Source: Tardiphaga sp. 709 (GTDB lineage: Bacteria; Pseudomonadota; Alphaproteobacteria; Rhizobiales; Xanthobacteraceae). Taken from it: 64,000 bases of DNA. A program made the translations under genes and the position numbers. Positions 1 through 8,839 of this stretch are shown piece after piece (position 1 is the stretch's first letter; every line of letters starts with the position of its first letter). The stretch spans positions 4,834,501-4,898,500 of the forward strand of contig NZ_CP135529.1 in NCBI RefSeq assembly GCF_032401055.1, given 5' to 3'. A model generated the notes under the pieces. That model made no database searches. It saw nothing but the letters and a program-made list of their open reading frames with translations, and was not told where the DNA came from.

Positions 1-1
1 G

Positions 2-640
2 GTGAAGGATTTCACGGCGATCTCGATGCTGGTTACGGTGCCCAACGTGCTGATGGTGTCCAAGCAGGTGAAGGCGACCACCGTCGGCGAGCTTATCGCG
101 CTGCTCAAGGCCGAGCCGACCAAATATAGTTACGGGTCGTCCGGCGTGGGAACGCCACCAAATCTGTCCGGAGAACTGTTCAAGGTGCAGGCGGGCGTGA
201 AGATGGAGCACGTGCCCTATCGCGGCGGTGCGCCGGCCATGAACGACCTGATGGGCGGACAGATCCCGGTTCTGTTCGACGTGTTGAGCGGTGCGGCGCC
301 GTTCATCAAGGCGGGCTCAATCCGCACGCTCGCCGTCACCACCAAGAAGCGCTCGCCGTCCTTCCCGGACATCCCGACGATCGCGGAGTCCGGCCTGCCT
401 GATTACGAGACCTACACGTGGAACGCGGTGTTCGCCCCGCCCGGCATGGCGCCGGCGCTGGCCGAACGGTTGAGTTCGGAGTTCCGCAAGGCGGTTGCGG
501 ATCCCGAAGTGGCAAAGAGTCTGCGCGAGCTGAGCGGAGATCCGGTGGGCTCGACCGGCGCGGAGCTCGAAGCACAGGTCAAGGCCGAGGGCGTGAAGTG
601 GGGCCCGATCATTCAGGCCGCCGGTCTGAAGTCGGAATAG
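2..640 (+). CDS. Bug-family (TctC-like) periplasmic solute-binding receptor, 5' truncated by window edge
   Basis: This is the C-terminal two thirds (212 residues visible) of a tripartite-tricarboxylate-transporter type periplasmic receptor, which binds small carboxylates or similar ligands outside the inner membrane. Family hallmarks seen are the segment YGSSGVGTPPNLSGELF, the VPYRGGAPAMNDLMGGQ stretch that lines the ligand cleft, and the C-terminal AKSLRELSGDP region. Members are normally about 320 residues with a signal peptide. The missing N-terminus, including the signal peptide, therefore lies upstream of base 1, and the in-frame GTG at base 2 is not the real start. The FAD oxidase gene follows after about 20 bases in the same direction, so the receptor may capture the hydroxy acid that enzyme oxidises (inference). 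Ligand unknown. Confidence 0.85.
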   Translation: MKDFTAISMLVTVPNVLMVSKQVKATTVGELIALLKAEPTKYSYGSSGVGTPPNLSGELFKVQAGVKMEHVPYRGGAPAMNDLMGGQIPVLFDVLSGAAPFIKAGSIRTLAVTTKKRSPSFPDIPTIAESGLPDYETYTWNAVFAPPGMAPALAERLSSEFRKAVADPEVAKSLRELSGDPVGSTGAELEAQVKAEGVKWGPIIQAAGLKSE

Positions 641-660
641 ACAGTCGAAAGGATCGCCTT

Positions 661-2103
661 TTGCCTCTTACGGATAGCGAACGCGCAGCGTTTCTGCAGG
701 CGCTGGCGGCAATCATCGGCGACAAATATGTGCGAACCGGCGTGGATGCCGAACCGTATCAGCAGGACTGGCGTGCGCGCTATCGCGGCGAGGCCGTGGC
801 TGTCGCGTTGCCTGCGAGTACCGACGAGGTATCGGCGGTGGTTCGCCTGTGCGGTGAAAGCGGCGTCGCCATCGTACCGCAGGCCGGCAATACTGGCTTG
901 ACCGGTGGTGCCATCGTTCCGGATGGCGTGGCGGCGCTGATCGTCAATGTGTCGCGACTCAACCGCGTGCGCCACCTCGATCCGCTCAACAATGCGGTGA
1001 CGCTGGAAGCTGGCTGCATTCTGGCGGATGTACGTGCGCTGGCGGACCAGCATGATCGCCAGTTCCCTGTGCTGCTCGGCAGCGTCGGCAGTTGCGAGAT
1101 CGGCGGGCTGATCTCCACCAATGCCGGCGGCACCGGCGTGCTGCGTTACGGCAACATGCGCGAGCAGGTGCTCGGGCTGGAAGTGGTGCTGGCAGACGGG
1201 CGTGTCTGGAACGGTCTCAAGGCGCTGCGCAAGGATAATACCGGCTACGACCTGAAACAGCTCTTCATCGGCGCCGAGGGCACGCTCGGCATCGTCACTG
1301 CCGCTGTGCTGAAACTGTATCCGAAGCTCGTCGTTTCGGCGACGGCAATGGTGTCGATGGACGAGGTCGGCCAGGCGATTGCGCTCTTGCAGTATCTGCA
1401 GCGCACGACGGGCGGTCGTGTCGAGGCCTTTGAGCTGATGTCGCAGAGCCAATTGCAGATCGTGCTGCGTCATGGTTCGGGGAGTGGAAGTCCGATGGCG
1501 GACGAGGCGCCATGGTATGTGTTGCTTGAACTGGCCGACAGTGCCGCGGACTGGAATGCGGTGGAAAGCCTCGAGACCGCACTGGCCGCAGCGATGGAGG
1601 ACGGGCTCATCGGCGATGCGGTGATCGCCACCGATCAGGCCAAGGCCGACCGGATCTGGAACCTGCGTCACACGATTTCGGAATCCAACAAGCGCGAAGG
1701 CTTCACCGTGTCGAACGATACGTCGGTGCCGATCTCGGCGCTTCCGGAATTTATCGATCGCGTCACGCGTCGGCTGCAGCGCGAGTTGCCGAATGCACAG
1801 GTCGCGCATTGCGGGCATGTCGGTGACGGCAATGTGCATGTGATCGTCGTATTTCCCTATGACATCGGCGATGCACAGGTGCGCGAGGCTGCGGCGCATG
1901 AGGCCAACACCATCGTGCACCAGGAAAGCGTGGCTTGTGGCGGCAGTATCAGCGCCGAGCATGGCATCGGCCGCATGCATATCGATCGGCTGCCGCTTTA
2001 TACGTCGGAGGTCGAACTTGATCTGATGCGACGTGTGAAGCTTGCGCTCGATCCCGACCGGATCATGAATCCGGTCAAGGTGTTGCGGTTGCCGGGAGAG
2101 TAA
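661..2103 (+). CDS. FAD-binding oxidoreductase, GlcD/D-2-hydroxyacid dehydrogenase type
   Basis: A 480-residue flavoprotein of the VAO/PCMH family that oxidises D-2-hydroxy acids (lactate, glycolate or hydroxyglutarate type). The FAD-binding signature PQAGNTGLTGG is at residues 73-83. The C-terminal substrate/flavin motifs HCGHVGDGNVHV (about 383-394) and SAEHGIGRMH (431-440) are intact. I chose the TTG at 661 because a GAAAGGA ribosome-binding site lies 8 bases upstream and the protein then begins MPLTDSERAAF. The frame is open further upstream only through overlap with the preceding receptor gene. The receptor immediately upstream suggests uptake and oxidation of one substrate, which cannot be named from sequence alone. 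Confidence 0.88.
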   Translation: MPLTDSERAAFLQALAAIIGDKYVRTGVDAEPYQQDWRARYRGEAVAVALPASTDEVSAVVRLCGESGVAIVPQAGNTGLTGGAIVPDGVAALIVNVSRLNRVRHLDPLNNAVTLEAGCILADVRALADQHDRQFPVLLGSVGSCEIGGLISTNAGGTGVLRYGNMREQVLGLEVVLADGRVWNGLKALRKDNTGYDLKQLFIGAEGTLGIVTAAVLKLYPKLVVSATAMVSMDEVGQAIALLQYLQRTTGGRVEAFELMSQSQLQIVLRHGSGSGSPMADEAPWYVLLELADSAADWNAVESLETALAAAMEDGLIGDAVIATDQAKADRIWNLRHTISESNKREGFTVSNDTSVPISALPEFIDRVTRRLQRELPNAQVAHCGHVGDGNVHVIVVFPYDIGDAQVREAAAHEANTIVHQESVACGGSISAEHGIGRMHIDRLPLYTSEVELDLMRRVKLALDPDRIMNPVKVLRLPGE

Positions 2104-2126
2104 GACGGCAGGTGATCCTGCCTGTC
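2104..2126. terminator. Imperfect hairpin between convergent genes
   Basis: AGACGGCAGG and CCTGCCTGTCT form a stem with one bulge around a TGAT loop, between the oxidase stop and the DUF6101 stop. There is no T-run on either side, so terminator function is only suggested by position. Confidence 0.3.
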
Positions 2127-2129
2127 TCA

Positions 2130-2654
2130 TTAATGTCGCGCGATGATCTCGCGCTCGCCCTTGTACATGCCGGCTTCGCCGAGCAACGCGCCTGGACGAC
2201 GACGCACCAGGAATTTCGGGCGGCGCTCGCGAATCGCATTGCGGCGACGGCGGCGCTGCGACGGTTCGTAGGTCTTCTCTTCGGGCAATTGCGGAAGTGC
2301 GAAGATCTCGCTCCACATCTGCCAGGCCATGTCGATTTCCTCGCGATCGGAACTGACCAGCAATGGAATCGATAGCGATGGATCGCGATGCGCGAGCATC
2401 AGCATCTTGCCGTCGTCGAGACCGCGCAGGGTGACGCCGAGAAAATCGCTGACGCGCACATTGATCGCCATGCGCATGCCGCTGACGGCGCGATGCAGGA
2501 CGACGCGGGTACGGTGCAGTTCGATATGGCGGATCGCTCCGTCGGCGCGGGTATCATGCGCCTCGAAACGAACCGGAAGTGAATGGGGATCGAGCCGCAA
2601 TGCGCTGCTCGATCCCGGGGCATGGGCCCCACCTGTCGCTGTTTGATGCCTCAC
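2130..2654 (-). CDS. DUF6101 family protein
   Basis: A 174-residue protein that I recognise as the DUF6101 family, found in Bradyrhizobium and relatives. The core reads as an alternating-strand domain (SLPVRFEAHDTRADGAIRHI ... INVRVSDFLGVTLRG), followed by an acidic middle and a strongly basic tail (PSQRRRRRNAIRERRPKF) that could bind nucleic acid or membrane phosphates. The start is a GTG with GGGGAG about 10 bases upstream. It stands alone, convergent with the FAD oxidase and divergent from tldE. No catalytic motif is visible and the function is unknown. Confidence 0.75.
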   Translation of the reverse strand: MRHQTATGGAHAPGSSSALRLDPHSLPVRFEAHDTRADGAIRHIELHRTRVVLHRAVSGMRMAINVRVSDFLGVTLRGLDDGKMLMLAHRDPSLSIPLLVSSDREEIDMAWQMWSEIFALPQLPEEKTYEPSQRRRRRNAIRERRPKFLVRRRPGALLGEAGMYKGEREIIARH

Positions 2655-2939
2655 GGCTTTTTATCTCCCCGCCGAAATTATGCTTTCGGTCGATGGGGAG
2701 AGCTTGCCAGAGCCGGTTCGGAATCGGCTTAAAAAGGCTGGTTAATCGAATCCGACTGCCCTTCATGATTGACAGAAGCTTGGCAGGCATGATTGACGAG
2801 TCGTTGCGAAAGCCCTGAAATTCTTTCCTTTTCGGCACGGCAAATGCTTGAAGTCCCTGCGAAATAGGCACATCTCTAACAGCGGCCATCACCGCTTCGG
2901 ACCGGTCGAAAATCGTCTCTCAACGTTGGGATTTTGTTC
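2655..2939. promoter_or_regulatory. Divergent intergenic region with a 10-bp direct repeat
   Basis: This region separates DUF6101 (minus) from tldE (plus) and is visibly more A/T-rich than its surroundings. CATGATTGAC occurs twice, at 2764-2773 and 2788-2797, with a 24-bp period (about two helical turns), so the repeats lie on one face of the DNA. That fits a binding site for a regulator of one of the divergent genes. No reading frame here looks real. Confidence 0.35.
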
Positions 2940-4340
2940 GTGAATTCTTCACCAAACGCGTCGTCGTCCGCCTCCACGAAATCCGACAATTCCGATCTGC
3001 TCGACCAGTCCGCGCTTTCGGTGCTGGCACAGCGTCTCGTCGAGGCTGCAAGGAAGGCCGGCGCGGATGCCGCGGATGCGGTCGCGGTGCGCGGCGTGTC
3101 GCATGGCGTCGAAGTGCGTGACGGCAAGGTCGAAGCCTCCGAACGTTCCGAAGGCGACGACATGGGATTGCGCGTATTCGTTGGCCGACGTCAGGCGGTG
3201 ATCTCCACCAATGACATGTCCGGCGACAATGTCGCGCAACTGGCCGAGCGTGCTGTCGCGATGGCACGCGTCGCACCTGATGATCAATATGTCGGCCTTG
3301 CCGATCCAGCGCTGCTTGCGCGCGACTTTGCAAATCTCGATCTGCTCGATCCCGTCGTGCCGTCGGTGAGCGAACTCGAACGCCGCGCAGTGGAAGCCGA
3401 AGCGGCGGCACTCGCGGTGAAGGGCGTGACCAAGTCGGGCGGTGCATCGGCCTCGACCGGCATCGGCGGCATGGTGCTGGTGACCTCCACCGGCTTTCAC
3501 GGCTCCTATCTGCGCTCCAGCCAGGGCGTGTCGATGACAGCCATCGTCGGCGACGGCACCAAGATGGAGCGCGACTACGCCTTCACCTCGGCGCTCCATG
3601 CATCCGACCTGGAGTCGCCGGCCAGCGTCGGCAAACTCGCGGGCGAGCGTACGGTGGCGCGGGCCAATCCGCGCAAAGTGCCGACCTGCAAGGTGCCGGT
3701 GGTGTACGATCCGCGCGTCTCGAACTCGCTGGTCGGTCACGTCATCGGTGCCGCCAATGGCGCGTCCGTCGCGCGCAAGACCACGTTTCTCAAGGACAGT
3801 CTCGGCAAGCAGCTGTTCAGCAGCAATATCCGCATCATCGATGATCCACTGCGCGTGCGCGGCCTGCGCTCGCAGTCCTTCGATGCCGAAGGCGTTGCGA
3901 CAAAGCAGCAGGCCATCATCGATGGCGGCGTGCTGACCACCTGGCTGCTGGATTGCGCCACCGCGCGCGAACTCGGCATGACCACGACAGGCCACGCGCA
4001 TCGCGGCGTGTCGTCGTCACCATCACCCGGCGCGTATAACCTGCACATGGAAGCAGGCGACGTGAGCCCCGAAGTCCTGATCGCCGATATCAAGGAAGGT
4101 TTTTACGTCACCGATCTGATCGGCTCCGGCGTCAATGGCGTGACCGGCGACTACAGCCGCGGCGCCGGCGGATTCTGGATCGAGAACGGCAAGCTGACTT
4201 ACGCCGTCAGCGAGATCACCATCGCCGGGCATCTGTTCGAGATCTTCAAGTCGATGACGCCTGCGAACGACCTCACTTTCAAATACGGCGTCAACGCGCC
4301 GACCGTGCGCGTCGAGGGACTGACGATTGCCGGACGCTGA
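2940..4340 (+). CDS. pmbA: TldD/PmbA family metalloprotease subunit (TldE/PmbA)
   Basis: A 466-residue member of the TldD/TldE (PmbA) family, cytoplasmic proteins that together cleave unfolded peptides, including antitoxins and modified-peptide leaders. The PmbA-type C-terminus is clear: TDLIGSGVNGVTGDYSRGAGG followed by GKLTYAVSEITIAGHL. TldE lacks the HExxxH zinc site of TldD, and none is seen here, so this is the non-metal partner; no tldD lies in the window. I chose the GTG at 2940 because GGGA sits 8 bases upstream. A TTG two codons earlier would be too close to that site. It opens the lipid A operon and overlaps the next gene by 14 bases. Confidence 0.88.
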   Translation: MNSSPNASSSASTKSDNSDLLDQSALSVLAQRLVEAARKAGADAADAVAVRGVSHGVEVRDGKVEASERSEGDDMGLRVFVGRRQAVISTNDMSGDNVAQLAERAVAMARVAPDDQYVGLADPALLARDFANLDLLDPVVPSVSELERRAVEAEAAALAVKGVTKSGGASASTGIGGMVLVTSTGFHGSYLRSSQGVSMTAIVGDGTKMERDYAFTSALHASDLESPASVGKLAGERTVARANPRKVPTCKVPVVYDPRVSNSLVGHVIGAANGASVARKTTFLKDSLGKQLFSSNIRIIDDPLRVRGLRSQSFDAEGVATKQQAIIDGGVLTTWLLDCATARELGMTTTGHAHRGVSSSPSPGAYNLHMEAGDVSPEVLIADIKEGFYVTDLIGSGVNGVTGDYSRGAGGFWIENGKLTYAVSEITIAGHLFEIFKSMTPANDLTFKYGVNAPTVRVEGLTIAGR

Positions 4341-5136
4341 TCTCGATACAGACAAACGGCTCGCGCACGATGTTGCCCTGATGGCGGACACAGTGCGGGC
4401 GGCCGGCGAGCTCGGCCTCGCAATGTTCGGTACAGAACTCAGGAAATGGACCAAGGGCGAATCCTCACCCGTCTCCGAAGCGGATATCGCCCTCAACGAT
4501 CTGATCGAGAAGCGGCTTCGCGCCGCGACGCCGGATTATGGCTGGCTTTCGGAGGAGAGTGCCGATGACGAATCTCGTCTCGGCAAGCGCCTGACCTGGA
4601 TCATCGATCCCATCGACGGCACGCGCAGCTATCTCGCCGGTCGCGAGGACTGGTGTGTCTGTGTCGCGCTGGTCGAGGATGCCCGGCCGGTGATGGCCGC
4701 GGTATTTGCGCCATCCACAGATGAATTTTTTCTGGCGATCCGCGGGCAGGGCACCACCTGCAATGGCGTTCCGGTTCGGGCCACGACCGGTTCCGCGATG
4801 GACTTTTCGCGCGTGGCGGGCCCGAAACCTCTGGTCGAGCGGATGGTCCATCCCCGGCAGGACATCACGCTTTATCCGCGAATCGGCTCACTGGCGCTGC
4901 GATTGTGCTGGATCGCCAATGGCCGGCTGGATGCGGCCTTTGCCGGGGGGCAGAGCCGGGACTGGGATCTGGCCGCCGCAGATTTGATCGTGCACGAAGC
5001 GAATGGTAGGATGACCGAGCTTTCGGGCGATCCCATCCTCTATAATCGCCGGGAAGTCACGCACGGGTTGCTGGTGGCAGCGGGGGCCGATCGCCATGCT
5101 TACATCGTCGAGCAATTCCAGAACCGCCGGGTTTAA
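4327..5136 (+). CDS. Inositol monophosphatase/CysQ-family phosphatase
   Basis: A 269-residue Mg-dependent phosphatase of the inositol monophosphatase / 3'(2'),5'-bisphosphate nucleotidase superfamily. The metal-binding signature WIIDPIDGT is at residues 91-99, the upstream acidic pair is LSEESADD, and the C-terminal WDLAAAD motif has its aspartate at residue 214. All catalytic acids appear present. The start is a TTG with GAGGGA 7 bases upstream, inside the end of pmbA, so the two genes are translationally coupled. It could be a CysQ-type PAP phosphatase or a sugar-phosphate phosphatase; motif inspection cannot decide. Its place at the head of Kdo/lipid A genes is common in Rhizobiales. Confidence 0.85.
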   Translation: MPDADLDTDKRLAHDVALMADTVRAAGELGLAMFGTELRKWTKGESSPVSEADIALNDLIEKRLRAATPDYGWLSEESADDESRLGKRLTWIIDPIDGTRSYLAGREDWCVCVALVEDARPVMAAVFAPSTDEFFLAIRGQGTTCNGVPVRATTGSAMDFSRVAGPKPLVERMVHPRQDITLYPRIGSLALRLCWIANGRLDAAFAGGQSRDWDLAAADLIVHEANGRMTELSGDPILYNRREVTHGLLVAAGADRHAYIVEQFQNRRV

Positions 5137-5197
5137 CCGGCTGCACCACTATCTTTGACTTATCGGATCGCAGCCGGCGGCTGCAGGAACAGGATTC

Positions 5198-5443
5198 ATG
5201 TCGGACACACCACAGCAACTGCTTCATCTGGTTATTGGCGGCGAACTCACCGATCTGAAGGGGACAACCTTCAAGGATCTCAGCCAGGTTGAAGTGGTGG
5301 GCGTTTATCCGAATTACGCGTCGGCGTTCGTGGCCTGGAAGGCGAAGGCGCAAATGACCGTCGATAACGCCCATATGCGTTATTTCATCGTCCATCTCCA
5401 TCGGTTGCTCGATCCTGGCCAAGACGCGAAGCCGGCCGCTTGA
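5198..5443 (+). CDS. DUF4170 family small protein
   Basis: An 81-residue soluble protein matching the DUF4170 family of alphaproteobacteria, with the typical segments LLHLVIGGELTDL, VVGVYPNYASAFVAWKAKAQ and MRYFIVHLHRLLDP. It has no signal peptide or membrane segment. It sits inside the lipid A/Kdo operon, and its TGA overlaps the TTG start of the acyltransferase (TTGA), so translation is coupled. Its biochemical role is unknown; the constant neighbourhood suggests an accessory role in lipopolysaccharide assembly (inference). Confidence 0.82.
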   Translation: MSDTPQQLLHLVIGGELTDLKGTTFKDLSQVEVVGVYPNYASAFVAWKAKAQMTVDNAHMRYFIVHLHRLLDPGQDAKPAA

Positions 5444-6153
5444 AACGACTGCTCCGAAACACGCTGCGCAGCAGCTGGGTTCAGCGCGCCGCGGGGTTTC
5501 TCGCGGCCGAATTTTTGCGTCTGGTCTGGAAGACCAACAAGTTCACCTTCGATCCCGTCGATGTCTATGACATTGTCGAGCCGCAGATGCCGGTCATTCT
5601 GGCGTTCTGGCATGGCCAGCACTTCATGACGCCGTTCATCCGGCAGAAGGACTATCGCGGTGCCGTGCTGATCTCGAAGCATCGCGACGGTGAGTTCAAT
5701 GCGCTGGCTGCCGAGCGCCTTGGCATCGCCACCGTTCGCGGCTCCGGCGATCATGGCGGCGCGTTTCACCGCAAGGGCGGTGTTGGTGCGTTCAAGGAAA
5801 TGGTGCGGGTGCTGGAGCGCGGTATCAATATGGCGCTGACCGCCGACGTGCCGAAGCGCTCGCGTGTCGCCGGCATGGGCATCATCATGCTGGCACGCGA
5901 AAGCGGCCGGCCCATCATGCCGTTTGCCATGGCCACCAGCCGCTACGTCCAGCTCAACAACTGGGACCGCACGACGATCAATCTGCCTTTCGGTCGCGGT
6001 GTGCTGGTCGGCGGCGAACCGCTGAGCGTTCCTGCCGATGCCGACGCTGCCACGATGGAGGCGCTGCGCCTGCAGCTCGAGGCCACGCTGAACGAGGCCA
6101 CGCAGCGCGCTTATGACGCGGTAGGTCGGCCGGAAGGTGCGCGTCGTGCCTAA
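5440..6153 (+). CDS. Lysophospholipid/lipid A acyltransferase-like protein (DUF374)
   Basis: A 237-residue protein of the DUF374 acyltransferase family, related to lysophospholipid and lipid A acyltransferases. The conserved core has FWHGQHFMTPFI near residue 60, LISKHRDGEFNALAAERLG, RGSGDHGGAFHRKGG and ALTADVPKRSRVAGMG. The N-terminus is amphipathic and probably membrane-associated. The TTG start overlaps the DUF4170 stop and the 3' end overlaps waaA by 17 bases. Position between pmbA and waaA/lpxK argues for a role in lipid A acylation, possibly the very-long-chain secondary acyl group of rhizobial lipid A, but that is inference. Confidence 0.82.
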   Translation: MKRLLRNTLRSSWVQRAAGFLAAEFLRLVWKTNKFTFDPVDVYDIVEPQMPVILAFWHGQHFMTPFIRQKDYRGAVLISKHRDGEFNALAAERLGIATVRGSGDHGGAFHRKGGVGAFKEMVRVLERGINMALTADVPKRSRVAGMGIIMLARESGRPIMPFAMATSRYVQLNNWDRTTINLPFGRGVLVGGEPLSVPADADAATMEALRLQLEATLNEATQRAYDAVGRPEGARRA

Positions 6154-7450
6154 CGCGCTGCCGATCACGCTGCGCGCCTATCGCAGATTGTCGGCGGCGC
6201 TGACGCCGCTTGCGCCTGTCCTGATCAAGCAACGGTTGAAGAACAACAAGGAAGATCCTGCGCGCCTCGACGAACGTCGCGGCATCTCGCAGATCGAGCG
6301 CCCCGCCGGGCCGCTGGTCTGGATTCACGGCGCCAGCGTCGGCGAGGTGCTGGCGGCAGCAGCGCTGATCGAGCGGCTGCGCGCGCTGGGCATGCGCATT
6401 CTGCTGACGTCGGGCACAGTGACGTCGGCGGAGATCATCGCCAAGCGGTTCCCGACCGATATCATCCATCAATACATACCCTATGATTCACCGCGCTTCG
6501 TGGCGCGCTTCCTCGATCACTGGAAGCCGAGCCTGGCCCTGTTCATCGAGAGCGATCTCTGGCCGAACCTCATCATCTCCGCCGCCAAGCGCCGGCTGCC
6601 GATGGTGCTGATCAATGCGCGCATGTCGCAGCGCTCATTCCCGCGCTGGCAGAAATTTTCGGCGACCATCGGCGCGTTGCTCGGCCGTTTCGAGATCTGC
6701 CTGGCGCAGTCCGAAACTGACGCCGAGCGCTTCAGCGCATTGGGGTCACGCAGCGTCGTCGTCACGGGCAATCTGAAGCTCGATGTGCAGGCGCCGCCCA
6801 GCGACGCCGTGAAGCTGGACAAGCTCATGGCGGTGACGCGCGGTCGCCCCATCATCGTCGCATCGTCGACGCATCCCGGCGAAGAGGAGATCATCCTCGA
6901 GACTCACAAAACGCTGACCAGCTTCTTCCCGAAATTGCTGACGGTCATCGTGCCGCGCCACGCCCATCGCGGAGCGGATATCGCGCAGATGATCACTGTG
7001 GCAGGTGCGCAGGTTGCGTTGCGCTCGCGCGAGGAATTGCCGCATGCAGGCGCCGATATTTACGTGGCCGACACCATGGGCGAACTCGGCCTGTTCTATC
7101 GCCTGTCACCGGTGGTGTTCATGGGCGGTTCGCTGGTGCCGCATGGCGGGCAGAATCCGATTGAAGCCGTGAAGCTCGGTGCGTCCGTGGTGCATGGCCC
7201 GCACGTCTTCAATTTCACCGATGTCTATGAAGCACTCGACGGCGCGGGCGGCGCGAAGCTCGCCGACTCCTCGGAGCAAATGGTGAAACAGCTCGGCCAG
7301 ATGCTCGGCAACGAGGCGGCGCGCGATGCCGCGATCGAGGCCGGGCACCGCGTGGTTGAACGGCTTGGCGGTGCGCTCGACCGTACGCTGCATGCGCTGG
7401 AGCCTTATTTGATGCAGCTTCGGCTCGAAGCGGGAGCGCAGGATGCGTGA
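6137..7450 (+). CDS. waaA: 3-deoxy-D-manno-octulosonic acid (Kdo) transferase WaaA/KdtA
   Basis: A 437-residue GT-B glycosyltransferase that moves Kdo from CMP-Kdo to lipid IVA at the inner face of the inner membrane. Family motifs in order: GASVGEVLAAAALIERL in the acceptor half, LTSGTVTSAEI, ESDLWPNLI, ASSTHPGEEE, IVPRHAHRG, and the CMP-binding GGSLVPHGGQNPIEA near the C-terminus. The length is normal. The GTG start lies within the end of the acyltransferase gene, and the stop overlaps lpxK by 8 bases, so expression is coupled through the lipid A operon. Confidence 0.95.
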   Translation: MRVVPNALPITLRAYRRLSAALTPLAPVLIKQRLKNNKEDPARLDERRGISQIERPAGPLVWIHGASVGEVLAAAALIERLRALGMRILLTSGTVTSAEIIAKRFPTDIIHQYIPYDSPRFVARFLDHWKPSLALFIESDLWPNLIISAAKRRLPMVLINARMSQRSFPRWQKFSATIGALLGRFEICLAQSETDAERFSALGSRSVVVTGNLKLDVQAPPSDAVKLDKLMAVTRGRPIIVASSTHPGEEEIILETHKTLTSFFPKLLTVIVPRHAHRGADIAQMITVAGAQVALRSREELPHAGADIYVADTMGELGLFYRLSPVVFMGGSLVPHGGQNPIEAVKLGASVVHGPHVFNFTDVYEALDGAGGAKLADSSEQMVKQLGQMLGNEAARDAAIEAGHRVVERLGGALDRTLHALEPYLMQLRLEAGAQDA

Positions 7451-8453
7451 GCCGGCGTTCTGGCGGCCGCCATCGACATGGTTGTCGCGTCTGCTGATGC
7501 CGCTTGGCGCCATCTATGGCGAAGTCGCAGGTAGCCGCATGGCGCGCAAGGGCGTCGATGTCGGCATTCCCGTTCTTTGTGTCGGCAATTATCACGTCGG
7601 CGGCGCCGGAAAGACGCCGACTACTTTGGCACTGGTGCACGTGCTGCGCGATCTCGGCGAGACGCCGGTGGTGCTCAGTCGCGGTTATGGCGGCAGACTG
7701 CGTGGACCGGTGAAAGTCGATCCGTCGAGACATGTGGCAGCAGATGTCGGCGACGAACCGCTGATGATGGCACGGCAGGTGCCGGTGGTGATTTCCGGGG
7801 ATCGCGTTGCGGGCGCAGCGCTGGCGCGCTCGACCGGCGCGAGCGTGATCGTGATGGATGACGGCTTCCAGAATCCGGCCATCGTCAAGGACGCGTCGTT
7901 CATTGTGATCGACAGCAATCGCGGTCTCGGCAACGGGCGCGTGCTGCCCGCGGGACCTTTGCGCGCGCCGCTCGATCTGCAGATCGCACGCACCGATGTG
8001 CTCGTGGTGATTGGCGATGGTGTTGCGGCTACGGGCGTGGCGGCGCTGGTCGCGGGCAAAGGTGGTCCGGTGTTGACGGCGCGCCTCGTGCCGGACGAGG
8101 CGTCAGTGGCGGCCCTGCGCGGCAAGCGCGTGCTGGCCTTTGCGGGAATCGGCGATCCCCAACGCTTCTTCCGCACGTTGCGTCATGCAGGTGTGGACGT
8201 GGCTGTGGAGAAGGCCTTCGCCGATCATCATCCGTATACGTCCGGTGAGATCGATGCGCTGGTCCTGCAAGCGAAGCGTGATGGGCTCACTCTGGTGACG
8301 ACGGAGAAGGATGTCGTCAAGCTCAGCAGCATGTCGGCTGCGGCGGAGATCGTGCCATTCGCCGTCACGCTGGCCTTCGAGGACAAGACGGCGCTGCAGG
8401 CTTTCGTGATCGAGAAGCTCAATGAGGCGCGGGTGAAATCACTCAAAAGGTAG
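7443..8453 (+). CDS. lpxK: Tetraacyldisaccharide 4'-kinase LpxK
   Basis: A 336-residue inner-membrane-associated kinase that phosphorylates the 4' position of the lipid A disaccharide. The P-loop is degenerate in the way typical of LpxK (GNYHVGGAGKTPTTLALV, about residues 46-63). The acidic DDGFQNP segment and the late THAD-like region (ADHHPYTSGEIDAL, TTEKDVVKL) are present. The ATG start overlaps the waaA stop. It is the last gene of the plus-strand operon and converges on DUF2093 with 38 bases between them. Confidence 0.95.
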   Translation: MREPAFWRPPSTWLSRLLMPLGAIYGEVAGSRMARKGVDVGIPVLCVGNYHVGGAGKTPTTLALVHVLRDLGETPVVLSRGYGGRLRGPVKVDPSRHVAADVGDEPLMMARQVPVVISGDRVAGAALARSTGASVIVMDDGFQNPAIVKDASFIVIDSNRGLGNGRVLPAGPLRAPLDLQIARTDVLVVIGDGVAATGVAALVAGKGGPVLTARLVPDEASVAALRGKRVLAFAGIGDPQRFFRTLRHAGVDVAVEKAFADHHPYTSGEIDALVLQAKRDGLTLVTTEKDVVKLSSMSAAAEIVPFAVTLAFEDKTALQAFVIEKLNEARVKSLKR

Positions 8454-8491
8454 GCTGGGTTTCGCGAAGACGCTCTACCCATCCTACGGCC

Positions 8492-8740
8492 TTACTTCTG
8501 ACCCTTCACGGCGTCCGGATAATGCCGCGCCAGCACCGCATTCGGCACCGCATAGGCTTCCTGCCGATCCACGCTCCAGTATTTCAGCTCGTCCAGCGGA
8601 ATGCGCTCGCCCGTGATGGCGCAAGTCACATAGGTGCCGGGCGACACCACGCGGAAATCGCCGTCGAGATATTGCAACTGGGCTTCGCCGTGGCCCGAGG
8701 GGCCAAATTTGTTCAGCACGGCTGTCTCCTGGATCGTCAC
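8492..8740 (-). CDS. DUF2093 family small protein
   Basis: An 82-residue protein recognised as DUF2093 by NKFGPSGHGEAQLQYLDGDF and ITGERIPLDELKYWSVDRQE. It has no signal peptide or membrane segment, and only one cysteine (CAITGE), so it is not an obvious zinc protein. It follows xseA on the same strand after about 100 bases, and the xseA-DUF2093 pair next to lpxK recurs in Rhizobiales. Function unknown. Confidence 0.8.
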   Translation of the reverse strand: MTIQETAVLNKFGPSGHGEAQLQYLDGDFRVVSPGTYVTCAITGERIPLDELKYWSVDRQEAYAVPNAVLARHYPDAVKGQK

Positions 8741-8839
8741 TAAGTCGTCTCGCCGGATCGGTCACCGGCCCTGAATGTCGTCATCTCGTAGCATAAATAG
8801 GGCCGCAGCGTCGCCCAATAAAGGCGGCCTGCGCAACCT

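Noticed and set aside
418-660. Longer N-terminus of the FAD oxidase starting at 418
   Set aside because: It would overlap most of the receptor gene in another frame and has no family similarity; the TTG at 661 has a good ribosome-binding site.
613-2316. 567-codon minus-strand open frame over the FAD oxidase
   Set aside because: Mirror of a gene with clear family motifs; its own translation is His/Arg-rich without any motif.
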